From Rothia mucilaginosa (GTDB lineage: Bacteria > Actinomycetota > Actinomycetes > Actinomycetales > Micrococcaceae), in the NCBI RefSeq assembly GCF_001548235.1, contig NZ_AP014938.1, positions 1,736,001-1,800,000 on the forward strand: a stretch of 64,000 nt of DNA, written 5' to 3'. This document shows, piece by piece, positions 36,635 to 46,089 of this stretch. Each line of letters begins with the position of its first letter. The first letter of the stretch is position 1. Under the pieces are notes generated by a model, which saw only the letters and a program-made list of their open reading frames with translations, was not told the DNA's origin and did not search any database. The position numbers and the translations under genes were made by a program.

Positions 36635-36940
36635 TTAGAGCTTTGCCTCGGCGCAGAACTTCTGCACATCCTGCAGCAGGCGAGCCTTCAACTGCTCGGG
36701 TGCCTGCTGAGCACACGAAGAACGCATCTTCTCACGCACCATCAGCTCAAAATCCTTCACATCCGCGCACTCGGGGCAGGCATTCAGATGCGCTTGAATC
36801 GTGCGCAGCTGCTCGGGGCTCAGCTCCCTATCGAGGAATTCGTAGAGGTGCTTGAGGGTCGAGGAGCAGGGCTGGCCGCCGCAATCCTCCAGCGGCTCGG
36901 AGGCTGCGGGGACGGAAGAATTCTTGTCTGTGCTTGACAT
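36635..36940 (-). CDS. rsrA: RsrA-like zinc anti-sigma factor
   Basis: 101 residues. It carries the zinc anti-sigma (ZAS) motif H-x3-C-x2-C as HLNACPEC (His51, Cys55, Cys58) and upstream Cys20/Cys25 and His31; in Streptomyces RsrA, oxidation of such cysteines releases SigR. Start at 36940 is chosen because AAAGGA lies a few bases upstream. It directly follows sigH on the same strand (91 bp gap), so it should sequester SigH under reducing conditions. The C-terminal Cys pair (SSCAQQ, KFCAEA) is also present. Confidence 0.9.
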   Translation of the reverse strand: MSSTDKNSSVPAASEPLEDCGGQPCSSTLKHLYEFLDRELSPEQLRTIQAHLNACPECADVKDFELMVREKMRSSCAQQAPEQLKARLLQDVQKFCAEAKL

Positions 36941-37031
36941 CGGGGTTCCTTTCACACGGAAGGTATAAAGCGTTAGGGGAGTCTAGCCTCAACCTCATGG
37001 GGGGGGCTAGCTCACGTGGAGAAAAGCGGAA

Positions 37032-37748
37032 CTAAGAATCCGCAGGCGCCTTAGAATGAGAGCCCGCCGGCGGGGACTTTACGCTCTTTGCCTTGGTAGC
37101 CTTAGCCGGCTGTGCCTTAGCGCTCGCCTTCGCGGCAGCCTTCGCTTCTACCTTTGCGATCGTTGACGGGCGCAGACCGTTCTCACGCGCATAATCGAGC
37201 AGCTTCTCACGCAGAATACGGCGGCCACGATGCAAGCGAGACATCACCGTGCCCAGAGGGATATCCAGAATCTCCGCAATATCCTTGTACGCGAACCCCT
37301 CCACATCGGAGTAGTACACCACCATGCGGAAATCCTCAGACAGCTCATTCAGAGCCTCACGAACCTCCGTATTCGGCAGGGCACTCAGCGCCTCCGCCTC
37401 AGCAGAACGCAGACCCACCGCATCATGCTCACCCGCCTGAGCCAGTTGCCAATCCTCCACCGTCTCACCCTGAGACTGCTGCGGCTCACGCTGACGCTTA
37501 CGGTACAAATTGATGTACGTATTCGTCAGGATGCGGTACAGCCATGCCTTCAGGTTCGTACCCTCGGTGAACTGGTGGTACGAAGCAAAAGCCTTCATGT
37601 AGGTTTCCTGCACCAAGTCTTCAGCATCGGCAGAGTTGCGGCTCATCCGCAGGGCTGCAGCGTAGAGCTGATCCACATACTGCATAGCGTCCGCGGTAAA
37701 GCGTTCGCGCAGCTCGCGGGTATCCGCCGCGGTGTTGGTTTCAGCCAT
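37032..37748 (-). CDS. sigH: SigH/SigR-type ECF sigma factor
   Basis: 238 residues. Region 2 contains [14 protein letters not shown] and [16 protein letters not shown]; region 4 contains [25 protein letters not shown], the DNA-binding HTH (described by ends). This is the mycothiol/thioredoxin-stress sigma factor of actinobacteria. The C-terminal 45 residues are an Ala/Lys/Ser-rich tail ([19 protein letters not shown]), longer than in typical SigR. A SigH-like promoter lies upstream, consistent with autoregulation. Partner rsrA follows. Confidence 0.93.
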   Translation of the reverse strand: MAETNTAADTRELRERFTADAMQYVDQLYAAALRMSRNSADAEDLVQETYMKAFASYHQFTEGTNLKAWLYRILTNTYINLYRKRQREPQQSQGETVEDWQLAQAGEHDAVGLRSAEAEALSALPNTEVREALNELSEDFRMVVYYSDVEGFAYKDIAEILDIPLGTVMSRLHRGRRILREKLLDYARENGLRPSTIAKVEAKAAAKASAKAQPAKATKAKSVKSPPAGSHSKAPADS

Positions 37749-37788
37749 GTTTCTCCTCTACAAGAACGCGCCAGGCGTTCACTTCCAT

Positions 37789-37813
37789 AACATAGAATTC
37801 TTCTCTTTATTCC
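37789..37813 (-). promoter_or_regulatory. Candidate SigH-dependent promoter of sigH
   Basis: On the minus strand GGAAT (37813-37809) and GTT (37791-37789) are separated by 17 nt, close to the SigR/SigH consensus GGAAT-N18-GTT, about 40 nt before the sigH ATG. Confidence 0.55.
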
Positions 37814-37845
37814 GCAGAACGTGCACAAACACCTGCGGGTAAAGC

Positions 37846-37886
37846 AAAACCCCGGGTCCGAATAATATCCGAAACGCCGGGGTTTT
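37846..37886 (-). terminator. Terminator after bL37
   Basis: AAAACCCCGG (37846-37855) pairs with CCGGGGTTTT (37877-37886), 21-nt loop; T-run at the 3' side of the leftward transcript. Confidence 0.85.
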
Positions 37887-37905
37887 AAAGTGTATGCAAG
37901 ATACC

Positions 37906-37980
37906 TTATGCGTTGGGGCGCTTACCGTGGTTTGCGCCGCCCTTACGACGGTCCTTGCGCTTACGACCGCGCTTGCTCAT
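37906..37980 (-). CDS. Ribosomal protein bL37 (24 residues)
   Basis: ATG at 37980, TAA at 37908-37906, preceded by an excellent AAGGAGG site 6 nt upstream and followed by a strong terminator. The peptide begins MSKRGRKRKDRRKGG and ends ANHGKRPNA; more than a third of its residues are Arg or Lys. It closely resembles the 24-residue bL37 protein found in mycobacterial 50S structures (which ends identically in ANHGKRPNA), recalled from knowledge of that protein. It should sit in the large subunit rRNA. Easily missed by gene callers because of its size. It lies just upstream of sigH on the same strand. Confidence 0.88.
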   Translation of the reverse strand: MSKRGRKRKDRRKGGANHGKRPNA

Positions 37981-38210
37981 CAGAGCCTCCTTATAGTGTT
38001 CATGGATGCACGCCCCACCTTCGCGGTGCGCGCTCCCTATTACCTGCCCTAGCAGAGGCGGTCACCGAAACCGGTGCTCCACGCGATAAGGGCAACGCCG
38101 TCTATTTTTTCATAGAAACGGCATGATTGCATCTTGGAACCGGGATATGAGCTAAAAAACACGAACTTTCTTCGCATCAACTCACAGTCCCGCCCCGGGG
38201 GAGCGGGCTC

Positions 38211-38810
38211 TTAGCCGTGCTCAGGAATGTTCAGCCAGTTGTACCAGCCGCGGTGCAGAACCAGCCACGCCATCAGACCGTAACCGGACTGACCCGGACG
38301 ACCATCATTCGCAGCAAGATCGTTGCGCCACTGCTCGTGGTGAAGCAGCGGGTTGAACGTATCCACGTACACGTGGTTACGGCGGGTCACCACATCCGCA
38401 TACGCCGCCGACAGGTCAGCGATACGGCGGTTACGCTCAGCGTCCAGGGTCGGCGGCGGGCCAACAACCAGAACCTTAATGTTGTTCTGCGACGCCATGT
38501 CCACAATGTTCGCCAGGTTCAAACGCGAACGAGCGCTAGTCAGACCCAAATCAATGTCAAAGGTCGACGGAGCAATAATGAGGCGGTTATCAGCACCGGG
38601 AACGAAGCGGCGGCGCGCCTCCTCGAACCAGCGTGCATTCAGCTGCTCGCTACCTTCATTGGGGGCGGCAAGGTTATATGCCGCAATGGATGCGGTAGTC
38701 TGCGGGGTGCGCGCCATAACGCGGCCAAACCAGCCGAGGGTACGGGGGTCGCCAACACCGGCGAGCAGGTCATCGCCGACTGCCACAATTCGAATATTGC
38801 GTTGCTCCAC
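38211..38810 (-). CDS. SGNH/GDSL-fold protein with non-canonical active site
   Basis: 199 residues. Overall layout follows SGNH hydrolases: block I IRIVAVGDDLLAGVGD, a conserved LGWFGRVMARTPQ, a middle segment SRLNLANIVDMASQ, NNIKVLVVGPPP, and the final SGYGLMAWLVLHRGWY. In block I the nucleophile Ser of GDSL is Asp (GDDL), and the block V D-x-x-H reads DGRPG without His. Related Micrococcaceae proteins, as I recall them, share an acidic residue in block I, so this may be a family trait rather than a local mutation. Activity is therefore doubtful. GTG start. Confidence 0.7.
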   Translation of the reverse strand: MEQRNIRIVAVGDDLLAGVGDPRTLGWFGRVMARTPQTTASIAAYNLAAPNEGSEQLNARWFEEARRRFVPGADNRLIIAPSTFDIDLGLTSARSRLNLANIVDMASQNNIKVLVVGPPPTLDAERNRRIADLSAAYADVVTRRNHVYVDTFNPLLHHEQWRNDLAANDGRPGQSGYGLMAWLVLHRGWYNWLNIPEHG

Positions 38811-38945
38811 GGAATTCTTTCTTCAGCAGGATGCGCCCGCCGTGAGAGGCGGCAAGGCACGTGAGTAATAGTCTTTATATCTAGGATAAGCGCTTACCGG
38901 CCTCTTTTCGAACTTAATACCCTATCCGGTAAGTATCCGAGACTA

Positions 38946-38992
38946 AAAAACCCGTCTTCCCGCCAGAAACATCTGACGGGAAGACGGGTTTT
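38946..38992 (-). terminator. kgd terminator
   Basis: AAAACCCGTCTTCCCG paired with CGGGAAGACGGGTTTT (38947-38962, 38977-38992), with an inner CAGA/TCTG stem and A/T-tracts on both sides. Confidence 0.9.
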
Positions 38993-39030
38993 GAAGAGCT
39001 AAATCATGAGCCGATCAGCTGTAGAAGACC

Positions 39031-42000
39031 TTAGCCTTCGAAGACCTGCTTGAGCAGAGCCTCAGCCTCAGCTGCGTGCAGCTTACCGGTACCGGCAGCC
39101 GGGGAAGCAGCTGCGGAGCGGGAAGCAAGACGCATACGGCGGTCGATCAGCGGCTGCAGGTTGAGAGCCATGAACGGCCACTGACCCTGGTTAGCAGGCT
39201 CGTCCTGAGCCCACACAACGTCGGTAGCGTTCGAGTACAGAGCCAGCTGCTCCTTGATCTCCTGCTCGGGCAACGGGTACAGCTGCTCCACCGAGACAAT
39301 AGCGGTCTTGGTGTCGCCGCGGCGCTCGCGCTCCGCCTCCAGATCGTAGTAGAGACGGCCGGACACGAAGACCAGACGCTCAACCTGGGCCGGGTTGATA
39401 CCCGAACGATCGCCAATCACCGGCTGGAACGAACCCTCGGTGAAGTCCTCGATGGAGGAGGCAGCAGCCTTCAGACGCAGCAGCTGCTTGGGGCTGATTA
39501 CCACGAGCGGCTTGTACGGACGGTGCTGAGAGTGGCGACGCAGCAGGTGGAAGTGCGAAGCCGGAGTCGAGGGGCAAGCCACGGTCATGTTGTTCTCAGC
39601 GCACAGCTGCAGGTAACGCTCAACACGAGCCGAGGAGTGGTCAGGGCCCTGACCCTCGTAGCCGTGCGGCAGCAGCATAACCAGCGAGGAGCGCTGGCCC
39701 CACTTCTGCTCGGAGGAAGACACGAACTCGTCAATGATGGTCTGAGCACCGTTCGCGAAGTCACCGAACTGAGCCTCCCACACCACGAGCGAGTCGGGGC
39801 GCTCCACCGAGTAGCCGTACTCAAAGCCGAGAACGCCGTACTCAGAGAGGAAGGAGTTGTAGATACGGAACTTGCCCTGGTTCTCAGAGAGGTGCTCCAG
39901 CGGCGACCACTCTTCATCAGTGAGGTGATCGTGCAGCACAGCGTGACGCTGAACGAAGGTACCGCGCTGAACGTCCTGACCGCTCATACGAACGTCGGTG
40001 CCCTCCATCAGCAACGAACCGAAGGCGAGCAGTTCGCCCATACCCCAGTTGATGTTGCCGGTGCGGCCCATCTCAACGCGCTGCTCCATGAGCTTCTTCA
40101 GCTTCTTGTGGATGGTGAAGCCCTCAGGAGCCTTACCGAACGCATCAGCAATGCGCTGCAGGGTCTCGCGGGAGATCGCAGTCTTGCCGGAGTGAACGAC
40201 CTCGGTGTTCTGCTGAGCAGCGGGCAGTTCCAGACCGGAAACGTGCGCGCCAGCAGGAGCCGGTGCCGAAGACTGAGTCTCGACGAAGATAGCGTCCAGC
40301 TTCGAGTGGTACGAATCCAGAACCTCGTCTGCCTCCTCCTGGGAGACGTCGCCACGGCCCACCAAATCCTGTGCGTACAGGGTGCGGGTCGAGGGCAGAG
40401 CGTCGATGTCCTGGTACATCTTCGGCTGGGTCATCGACGGATCATCAGCCTCGTTGTGACCGCGGCGGCGGTAGCAAATCAGGTCAACGACAACGTCGCG
40501 GCCAAAGCGCTCGCGGTACTCGAATGCCAGGCGTGCGGCACGAACCACTGCGTCCGGGTCATCAGCGTTGACGTGGAAGACCGGAGCCTTAGTCATACGC
40601 GCAATGTCGGAGGCGTGGGTTGCGGTGCGGCCGTCGTTCGGCAGGGTGGTGAAGCCAATCTGGTTGTTCACCACAATGTGCACGGTACCGCCGGTGGTGT
40701 AGGCCTTCAGGCCGGCCATCTGCAGGGTCTCCATGACGATGCCCTGGCCAGCGAACGCTGCGTCACCGTGAATCAGGATCGGCAGAACCGGGTAGCCCTC
40801 AATGCCCTGCTCGCGGTAGACATCCTGCTTAGCGCGGACGATACCCTCGAGCACGGTGTTTGCAGCCTCAAGGTGCGAGGGGTTAGCAGCCACGTAAACC
40901 TGGGTCTGCTTACCGGAATCGGAGGTGAAGACACCCTCGGTACCGAGGTGGTACTTCACGTCACCGGAGCCGCCCTCGTAGGGTGCTGCGGTGCCGGAGA
41001 ACTCACGGAAAATCTGAGCGTAGGACTTACCGGCAATGTTGGTCAGCACGTTCAGGCGACCGCGGTGTGCCATACCAATGGCAACGCCCTTCAGGTCGTT
41101 GTTAGCGGCCTTGTCCAGAACAGCATCCAGCAGCGGAATCAGGGACTCGCCGCCCTCCAGGGAGAAGCGCTTCTGGCCCAGGTACTTGGTCTGCAGGAAG
41201 TTCTCGAATGCCTCAGCCTCAACCAACTTGGACAGAACACGCAGCTGCTCCTCGCGGGTCGGCTTAGCAACGCCGCGCTCCAGACGCTCCTGGAACCATG
41301 CGCGAACCTCGGGGTCCTCGGAGTACATGTACTCAACGGACAGGGAACCGGAGTATGCCTCGTGCAGACGCTCCAGGATGGTGCGCAGCGGCAGACGCTC
41401 GGCACCACCGAAGCCACCGGTCGGGTAGACACGGTCCAAATCCCACAGGGTCAGGCCGTAGTTCTCCAGCTTCAGGTCCGGGTGCGAACGCATCTTGTAA
41501 CCAACGGGGTTGGTCGCTGCGGTCAGGTGGCCGTGCACGCGGTAAGCGTGAATCAGCTGCTGGATACGTGCAACCTTGGAAATCTCGTGAGCGTCATCGA
41601 CGTGGTTGTCGCGTGCCCAACGAACCGGCTCGAAAGGAACCTTCAGGTCGCGGAAGATTGCGTCGTAGAAGTCGTCGCCGCCGAGCAGGTAGTGCTCAAC
41701 CAGCTTCAGGAACTCACCGGAACCTGCACCCTGAATGACGCGGTGGTCGTAGGTGCTGGTCAGGGTGATGATCTTGGACAGGCCCTGCTGGGTGATGAGC
41801 TTCTCGGACAGGCCGCGGAACTCAGCCGGGTACTCCAGAGCACCCACACCGATGATGGCTGCCTGGCCCTTGGAGAGGCGGGGCACCGAGTGGACGGTAC
41901 CGATACCACCGGGGTTGGTCAGCGAAACAGTGGTGCCGCGGAAGTCCTCAATGGTCAGCGCGCCGTTACGGCCACGCTTAACGATGTCGTTGTATGCCTC

Positions 42001-42714
42001 CCAGAACTCGCGGAAGCTCAGCTGCTCAGCGCCCTTGAGGTTCGGAACGACCAGGTTACGGGAACCATCGGGGCGGGGCAGGTCAATAGCCAGACCAAAG
42101 TTCACGTGCGCGTTGTGGATTGCAACGGGCTTGCCCTTCTCATCCACACCGTAGGTCACGTTCATCGAAGGCATAGCAGCCACAGCGCGAATCACTGCGT
42201 AACCGATGATGTGGGTGAAGGAGACCTTGCCGCCGCGGGTGCTTGCCAGGTACTTGTTGATGGCCGCACGGTTCTCAATGAGCAGCTTTGCGGGGACCGC
42301 ACGAACGGTGGTTGCGGTGGGGACAGTCAGCGACTCTTCCATGGTCGTGACGACTGCCTTAGCAGGGCCGCGGAGGGGGACAATCTTGTCTTCAGCAGGT
42401 TCCACAGGTTCAGCCTTCTTGGTAGCAGCGGGAGGGGTGGTGGGGGCAGCAGGTGCAGCCGCAGGCTTCGGTGCCGCGGGAGCGGGAGTTGCTGCAGGCG
42501 CTACAGGTGCAGCAGCCGGTGCGGCAGGTGCCGCAGCAGGTGCTGCACTCGCGGTACCGGCGCCTCCCAGCGCCTTGTCGATGGTCTCAAAAATGGGCCA
42601 CCACGATTGGTCCACAAGGTTCTTGTCCTTCTGGTAACGCTCGTACTGTTCTTCAACGAACCATTCGTTACCGGCAAATTCCTCAGGTACCAGATGTTCT
42701 GGCAGATTTGGCAC
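39031..42714 (-). CDS. kgd: Multifunctional 2-oxoglutarate dehydrogenase E1/E2 (Kgd/OdhA type)
   Basis: 1227 residues. Order: N-terminal E1 motif (LPEHLVPEEFAGNEWFVEEQ), Pro/Ala linker (about 60-115), E2-like acyltransferase domain with DHRVIQG (about residue 323), then a thiamine-diphosphate E1 domain with GMAHRGRLNVL, HGDAAFAGQG and VHIVVNNQIGFTT, and the C-terminal transketolase-like domain (SLVMLLPHGYEGQGPDHSS). It decarboxylates 2-oxoglutarate in the TCA cycle and, as in mycobacteria and corynebacteria, fuses E2 catalytic and E1 parts without a lipoyl domain; the lipoyl arm would come from the E2 protein at 59 kb. GTG at 42714 has GGAAGAGG 7 nt upstream; TTG 42732 would add six residues. 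Confidence 0.95.
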   Translation of the reverse strand: MPNLPEHLVPEEFAGNEWFVEEQYERYQKDKNLVDQSWWPIFETIDKALGGAGTASAAPAAAPAAPAAAPVAPAATPAPAAPKPAAAPAAPTTPPAATKKAEPVEPAEDKIVPLRGPAKAVVTTMEESLTVPTATTVRAVPAKLLIENRAAINKYLASTRGGKVSFTHIIGYAVIRAVAAMPSMNVTYGVDEKGKPVAIHNAHVNFGLAIDLPRPDGSRNLVVPNLKGAEQLSFREFWEAYNDIVKRGRNGALTIEDFRGTTVSLTNPGGIGTVHSVPRLSKGQAAIIGVGALEYPAEFRGLSEKLITQQGLSKIITLTSTYDHRVIQGAGSGEFLKLVEHYLLGGDDFYDAIFRDLKVPFEPVRWARDNHVDDAHEISKVARIQQLIHAYRVHGHLTAATNPVGYKMRSHPDLKLENYGLTLWDLDRVYPTGGFGGAERLPLRTILERLHEAYSGSLSVEYMYSEDPEVRAWFQERLERGVAKPTREEQLRVLSKLVEAEAFENFLQTKYLGQKRFSLEGGESLIPLLDAVLDKAANNDLKGVAIGMAHRGRLNVLTNIAGKSYAQIFREFSGTAAPYEGGSGDVKYHLGTEGVFTSDSGKQTQVYVAANPSHLEAANTVLEGIVRAKQDVYREQGIEGYPVLPILIHGDAAFAGQGIVMETLQMAGLKAYTTGGTVHIVVNNQIGFTTLPNDGRTATHASDIARMTKAPVFHVNADDPDAVVRAARLAFEYRERFGRDVVVDLICYRRRGHNEADDPSMTQPKMYQDIDALPSTRTLYAQDLVGRGDVSQEEADEVLDSYHSKLDAIFVETQSSAPAPAGAHVSGLELPAAQQNTEVVHSGKTAISRETLQRIADAFGKAPEGFTIHKKLKKLMEQRVEMGRTGNINWGMGELLAFGSLLMEGTDVRMSGQDVQRGTFVQRHAVLHDHLTDEEWSPLEHLSENQGKFRIYNSFLSEYGVLGFEYGYSVERPDSLVVWEAQFGDFANGAQTIIDEFVSSSEQKWGQRSSLVMLLPHGYEGQGPDHSSARVERYLQLCAENNMTVACPSTPASHFHLLRRHSQHRPYKPLVVISPKQLLRLKAAASSIEDFTEGSFQPVIGDRSGINPAQVERLVFVSGRLYYDLEAERERRGDTKTAIVSVEQLYPLPEQEIKEQLALYSNATDVVWAQDEPANQGQWPFMALNLQPLIDRRMRLASRSAAASPAAGTGKLHAAEAEALLKQVFEG

Positions 42715-43301
42715 GTTAAACGCCTCTTCCAATTAGTGTGAATTTATCCGTCGCGTCCGGGACTCACCCGGCATAGACGACCCGCGTCTTTGAGGGGCGA
42801 ATCATCACGCTGAGCATGTGCGCATCGCCTTTGGTGGCTGTTGCGTGCGGGGTGTGCACCGTACCAACCTGCCTAGCGTGCCGTGAACGTCGGGGTTCAT
42901 CCGCTTACCTGGCGGCACACTCATGCTCCTATGTATAAGTGTAAAGAGAAGCACGGTGAACTTTCCAGCTCATCGCGCCATATCCACAATGCAATTTTTC
43001 ACTCTTACTGATTCGTGCTGACCCGCGTGTGCACCCAGCACGGTCTTACATGTGTGAGCAGGCACTCTAAGGCACCTGGAAGAGGCGAAACCTTCGCTAA
43101 AATATGGGGTATGGATGACCCTTTGAGTAAGACTCTGACCATTAGCCAACACAAGATGCCGCCCGTGCACAGCGCGCGCTACGGCACCGCCGCACCCGAA
43201 AGGACCGCCTCCTCGGGTGCTCAGCATCTGGACAGTCTGCCTGTTGAATCTCTACACCAGAACCAGCACAGCGCAAACCACCCCGCGGAGGCGGTGACCG
43301 C
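42715..43301. other. Divergent intergenic region of kgd and the CNNM genes
   Basis: About 590 bp. Contains TAAAAT at 43098-43103, a possible -10, 7 nt before an ATG at 43111 that opens a 66-codon frame running to 43311 and overlapping the next gene by 10 bp; it has no ribosome site and no recognisable family. Nothing else is evident. Confidence 0.4.
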
Positions 43302-43311
43302 GTGGATCTGA
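43111..43311 (+). CDS. Doubtful small ORF upstream of the CNNM pair
   Basis: 66 codons, starting MDDPLSKTLTISQHKMPP, hydrophilic with many His, Ala and Ser residues, no helix or motif. A TAAAAT 7 nt upstream would permit a leaderless transcript. It overlaps the GTG of the following gene, so it could be a leader peptide coupled to it, or simply 5' untranslated sequence. Confidence 0.2.
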   Translation: MDDPLSKTLTISQHKMPPVHSARYGTAAPERTASSGAQHLDSLPVESLHQNQHSANHPAEAVTAWI

Positions 43312-44636
43312 TACTCCTGTTCATCGGTCTACTCCTCATCCTAGGTACCGGATTCTTCGTCGCCGTAGAGTTCTCACTCGTGGCGCTCGAAACTGCCACC
43401 GTGCAGCAGGCAAAAGACTCCGGTGATAAAGCCGCCGACGCCGTCCTGCGCTGCCTCAAAACCCTCTCTACTCAGCTTTCCAGTTGCCAGATCGGCATCA
43501 CCATCACCACGCTGCTGACGGGTTACACCCTCGACGCCGCCATTAAGGCGCTCACCACCGGTGTAATCAACAGCATGGGGCTGCCCAGTAGCGTGACCGA
43601 TGTGCTCACCCTGCTGCTGGCAATGCTCATCGCAACCCTGCTGTCCATGGTTGTTGGTGAACTACTGCCCAAGGGCCTCGCCATCGCCGAACCCTATGAC
43701 GTGGCACGCCGAGTTGCTCCCGCACAGCTGGCCTTCACCCGCATCATGTCCCCGCTCGTGCGCCTCATGAACGGCTCCGCCAACTGGATCCTCGGACGCT
43801 TCGGCATGGAAGCCAAAGAAGAACTCTCCGCCGCACGCACCCCCGAAGAGCTCTCCTCCATGGTGCGCCGCTCCGCAGAAGAAGGCACCCTCGACTCCGA
43901 CGCGGCACGCTTCGTGGACCGCACCCTGCGCTTCTCCGAGCTGACCGCCTCCGAAGTGATGACCCCGCGCGGCCAGGTCGCCATGCTCGAAGACACCGCA
44001 CCCGTTGCCGAAGTCATCAAACTGGCACGCTCCACCGGCCACTCCCGATTCCCCCTCTACAAGGGCGACCACGACAACATCGTGGGCGTCGTGCACGTGA
44101 AGAAGGCAGTCGGCGTGCCCCCGGAGGTTCGCGAAACCCTCGAAGCTGGTGCCCTCGCAGAAGACGTGCTGCAGGTCCCCGAAACCCTGCACCTGGACGC
44201 GCTACTCACCCAGCTACGCCAAGGCGCCCTGCAGCTCGCCGTGGTTCTCGACGAATACGGCGGAACCGCGGGCATCGCAACCCTCGAAGACCTCGTCGAA
44301 GAAATCGTCGGCGAAGTCTCCGACGAACACGACCGCGGCCGCACCGAACGCCCCCTGCGCTACGGCAACGGCGACTGGGTGTTCTCCGGCCTGCGCCGCC
44401 CCGACGAAATCAATGCCCTCATCCCCGGGCTCGAGGTTGAGGAAAGCCCCGAATACGAAACCGTCGGCGGCTTCATGATGGAACGGCTCGGCCGCATCCC
44501 CGAAGTAGGCGACAGCGTCCCCGTGCCCGGCGGCACCCTGCGCGTGGACACCCTCGAAGGCCGCCGCGTGGACCGCATCCGATTCACCCCCGCACCTAGC
44601 GCACAGGAACAGACCGAGAAGGGAGGCAACGCATGA
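43302..44636 (+). CDS. CNNM/HlyC-type DUF21-CBS membrane protein (full length)
   Basis: 444 residues. The DUF21 membrane domain (helices within about 1-135; [18 protein letters not shown] near the start, [16 protein letters not shown]) precedes a CBS pair (about 205-330; [34 protein letters not shown]) and a C-terminal CorC_HlyC domain ([20 protein letters not shown]). Family members are implicated in Mg2+ efflux or metal tolerance despite the old name hemolysin. GTG start with GGAGG about 10 nt upstream. ATGA overlap with the next gene indicates a two-gene operon, as is common. Confidence 0.88.
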   Translation: MDLILLFIGLLLILGTGFFVAVEFSLVALETATVQQAKDSGDKAADAVLRCLKTLSTQLSSCQIGITITTLLTGYTLDAAIKALTTGVINSMGLPSSVTDVLTLLLAMLIATLLSMVVGELLPKGLAIAEPYDVARRVAPAQLAFTRIMSPLVRLMNGSANWILGRFGMEAKEELSAARTPEELSSMVRRSAEEGTLDSDAARFVDRTLRFSELTASEVMTPRGQVAMLEDTAPVAEVIKLARSTGHSRFPLYKGDHDNIVGVVHVKKAVGVPPEVRETLEAGALAEDVLQVPETLHLDALLTQLRQGALQLAVVLDEYGGTAGIATLEDLVEEIVGEVSDEHDRGRTERPLRYGNGDWVFSGLRRPDEINALIPGLEVEESPEYETVGGFMMERLGRIPEVGDSVPVPGGTLRVDTLEGRRVDRIRFTPAPSAQEQTEKGGNA

Positions 44637-45715
44637 ACGACTGGGTAGCCATCGCACTGCTCGTCATCCTGCTCGCCGGAAACGCCTTCTTCGTCGCCGG
44701 TGAATTCGCCATCATGTCCACCCGACGAGCACAAATCGAGCCGCTCGCCGAAGAAGGCAATAAGCGAGCGCAGACCGTCATCTACGCGCTAGAGAACGTC
44801 TCGCTCATGCTCGCCACCTGCCAGCTGGGCATCACCATCTGCTCCCTGCTGATCCTGAACGTCTCAGAACCGGCGCTGCACCATATGCTGGAGGTGCCCC
44901 TGCACCTGGTCGGCCTGCCCCACGCTATCGTGGACGTCATCGCCTTCGGCGTCACCCTGATTCTGGTCACCTACCTGCACGTGATTTTCGGTGAGATGGT
45001 TCCCAAGAATGCCGCCGTGACCCTTGCCGCCCGTGGTGTGGCTCTCTGGATTGTGCCGACCCTGGTGACCTTCTCCAAGATCTTCGCCCCCGTGGTCGCC
45101 CTGCTGAACAACCTGTCCAATAAGCTGCTGGCGCTTATGAAGGTCGAAGCGAAGGATGAGGTCGCCTCCACCTTCACCCTGGGCGAGCTGCAGACCATCG
45201 TTGCAACCTCGACCGCTGAAGGCACCGTGGAAGACGATGCCGGCGTGATTGAAAGCGCCCTCGAATTCACCGAGAAGGACGTCTACGAAATCATGGTGCC
45301 CGGCGATAAGCTCGTCACCCTGCCCTTCGGCAGCACCCCCGCCGAACTGGAACGCGCCGTGGCACGCAGCGGCTACTCCCGCTTCGTCATTACCGACAGC
45401 GACGGAACCTACATGGGCTACCTGCACGTGAAGGACGCCCTCGCCATCGCCCCCGAGCGGTTTGAGGAGCCCTTCCCCTGGTACAAGCTGCGTTCCCTGG
45501 ACACGCTCACCCCGACCACCGATATTGACGACGCGCTCGCCTCCATGCAGCGCAGCCGAACCCATATCGCGCAGGTCATGGACGAGCACGGTACTACCCT
45601 CGGTGTGGTCTTCCTCGAAGACGTGCTGGAGGAGCTTGTCGGCGAAATCAACGACACCACCCAGGATGCGGTGCGTGAGCGTGTACGCCGACAGCAGGCG
45701 CGTGAAGCCCAGTAG
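44633..45715 (+). CDS. CNNM/HlyC-type DUF21-CBS membrane protein (short form)
   Basis: 360 residues. Same DUF21 (VAGEFAIMSTRRAQIEPLAE; VIFGEMVPKNAAVTLAARG) and CBS pair (VYEIMVPGDKLVTL; QVMDEHGTTLGVVFLEDVLE) as its upstream partner, but it ends at about residue 360 after an Arg-rich tail and lacks the CorC_HlyC domain. Long/short pairs of this kind are frequent in actinobacteria and may form heteromers (inference). ATG overlaps the preceding stop. Confidence 0.88.
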   Translation: MNDWVAIALLVILLAGNAFFVAGEFAIMSTRRAQIEPLAEEGNKRAQTVIYALENVSLMLATCQLGITICSLLILNVSEPALHHMLEVPLHLVGLPHAIVDVIAFGVTLILVTYLHVIFGEMVPKNAAVTLAARGVALWIVPTLVTFSKIFAPVVALLNNLSNKLLALMKVEAKDEVASTFTLGELQTIVATSTAEGTVEDDAGVIESALEFTEKDVYEIMVPGDKLVTLPFGSTPAELERAVARSGYSRFVITDSDGTYMGYLHVKDALAIAPERFEEPFPWYKLRSLDTLTPTTDIDDALASMQRSRTHIAQVMDEHGTTLGVVFLEDVLEELVGEINDTTQDAVRERVRRQQAREAQ

Positions 45716-45730
45716 CCGCATCGTGAGATA

Positions 45731-45796
45731 CCCCGAATAAAACACCCGAGTAAAACGGGTAAAACACCGGAGTAAAACATCCGAGTACAACGGGGG
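45731..45796. repeat. Degenerate 11-15 bp repeats after the CNNM pair
   Basis: Five imperfect units around GAGTAAAACACC between the stop codon and the terminator. Confidence 0.75.
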
Positions 45797-45808
45797 AATC
45801 TTAAATAC

Positions 45809-45857
45809 ACAGCCCGCCTGGCACTCTCGTGAAGGAGAGCGCGGGGCGGGCTGTTGT
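45809..45857 (+). terminator. Terminator of the CNNM operon
   Basis: CAGCCCGCC (45810-45818) pairs with GGCGGGCTG (45845-45853); an inner CTCTC/GAGAG stem extends it; TTG follows. Confidence 0.8.
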
Positions 45858-45978
45858 ACGGACAGAACGGTTGATGGGCGCACGTAAGGGGTAGGCTCAT
45901 GTGGCGGTATGAAGCGGCGGCAGGGGAGCGGAATAGGCATAGCTAAACATCCCTGCACCATAAGCTATTAACAGAGAA

Positions 45979-45996
45979 AAGGGTAGCCTAACATCA
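45979..45996. promoter_or_regulatory. Possible DtxR/MntR-like operator upstream of the metal ABC operon
   Basis: AAGGGTAGCCTAACATCA agrees with the DtxR/IdeR core TAGGTTAGSCTAACCTAA at 14 of 18 positions, about 95 bp before the binding-protein gene. The rest of 45858-46089 is AT-rich promoter-like sequence. The match is suggestive only. Confidence 0.4.
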
Positions 45997-46089
45997 CTCA
46001 AATGAGACCAATAAAGAGTTGTTTATACGGGTGTTCGCATGATGTAGTTAATAAACCTACAGACTAGAACGAACCGAAAGAGAGCCCTC

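Noticed and set aside
39076..42741. 1221-codon open frame antisense to kgd
   Set aside because: Mirror of the strong codon bias of kgd; no ribosome site, no domain, while the opposite strand encodes a fully recognisable enzyme.
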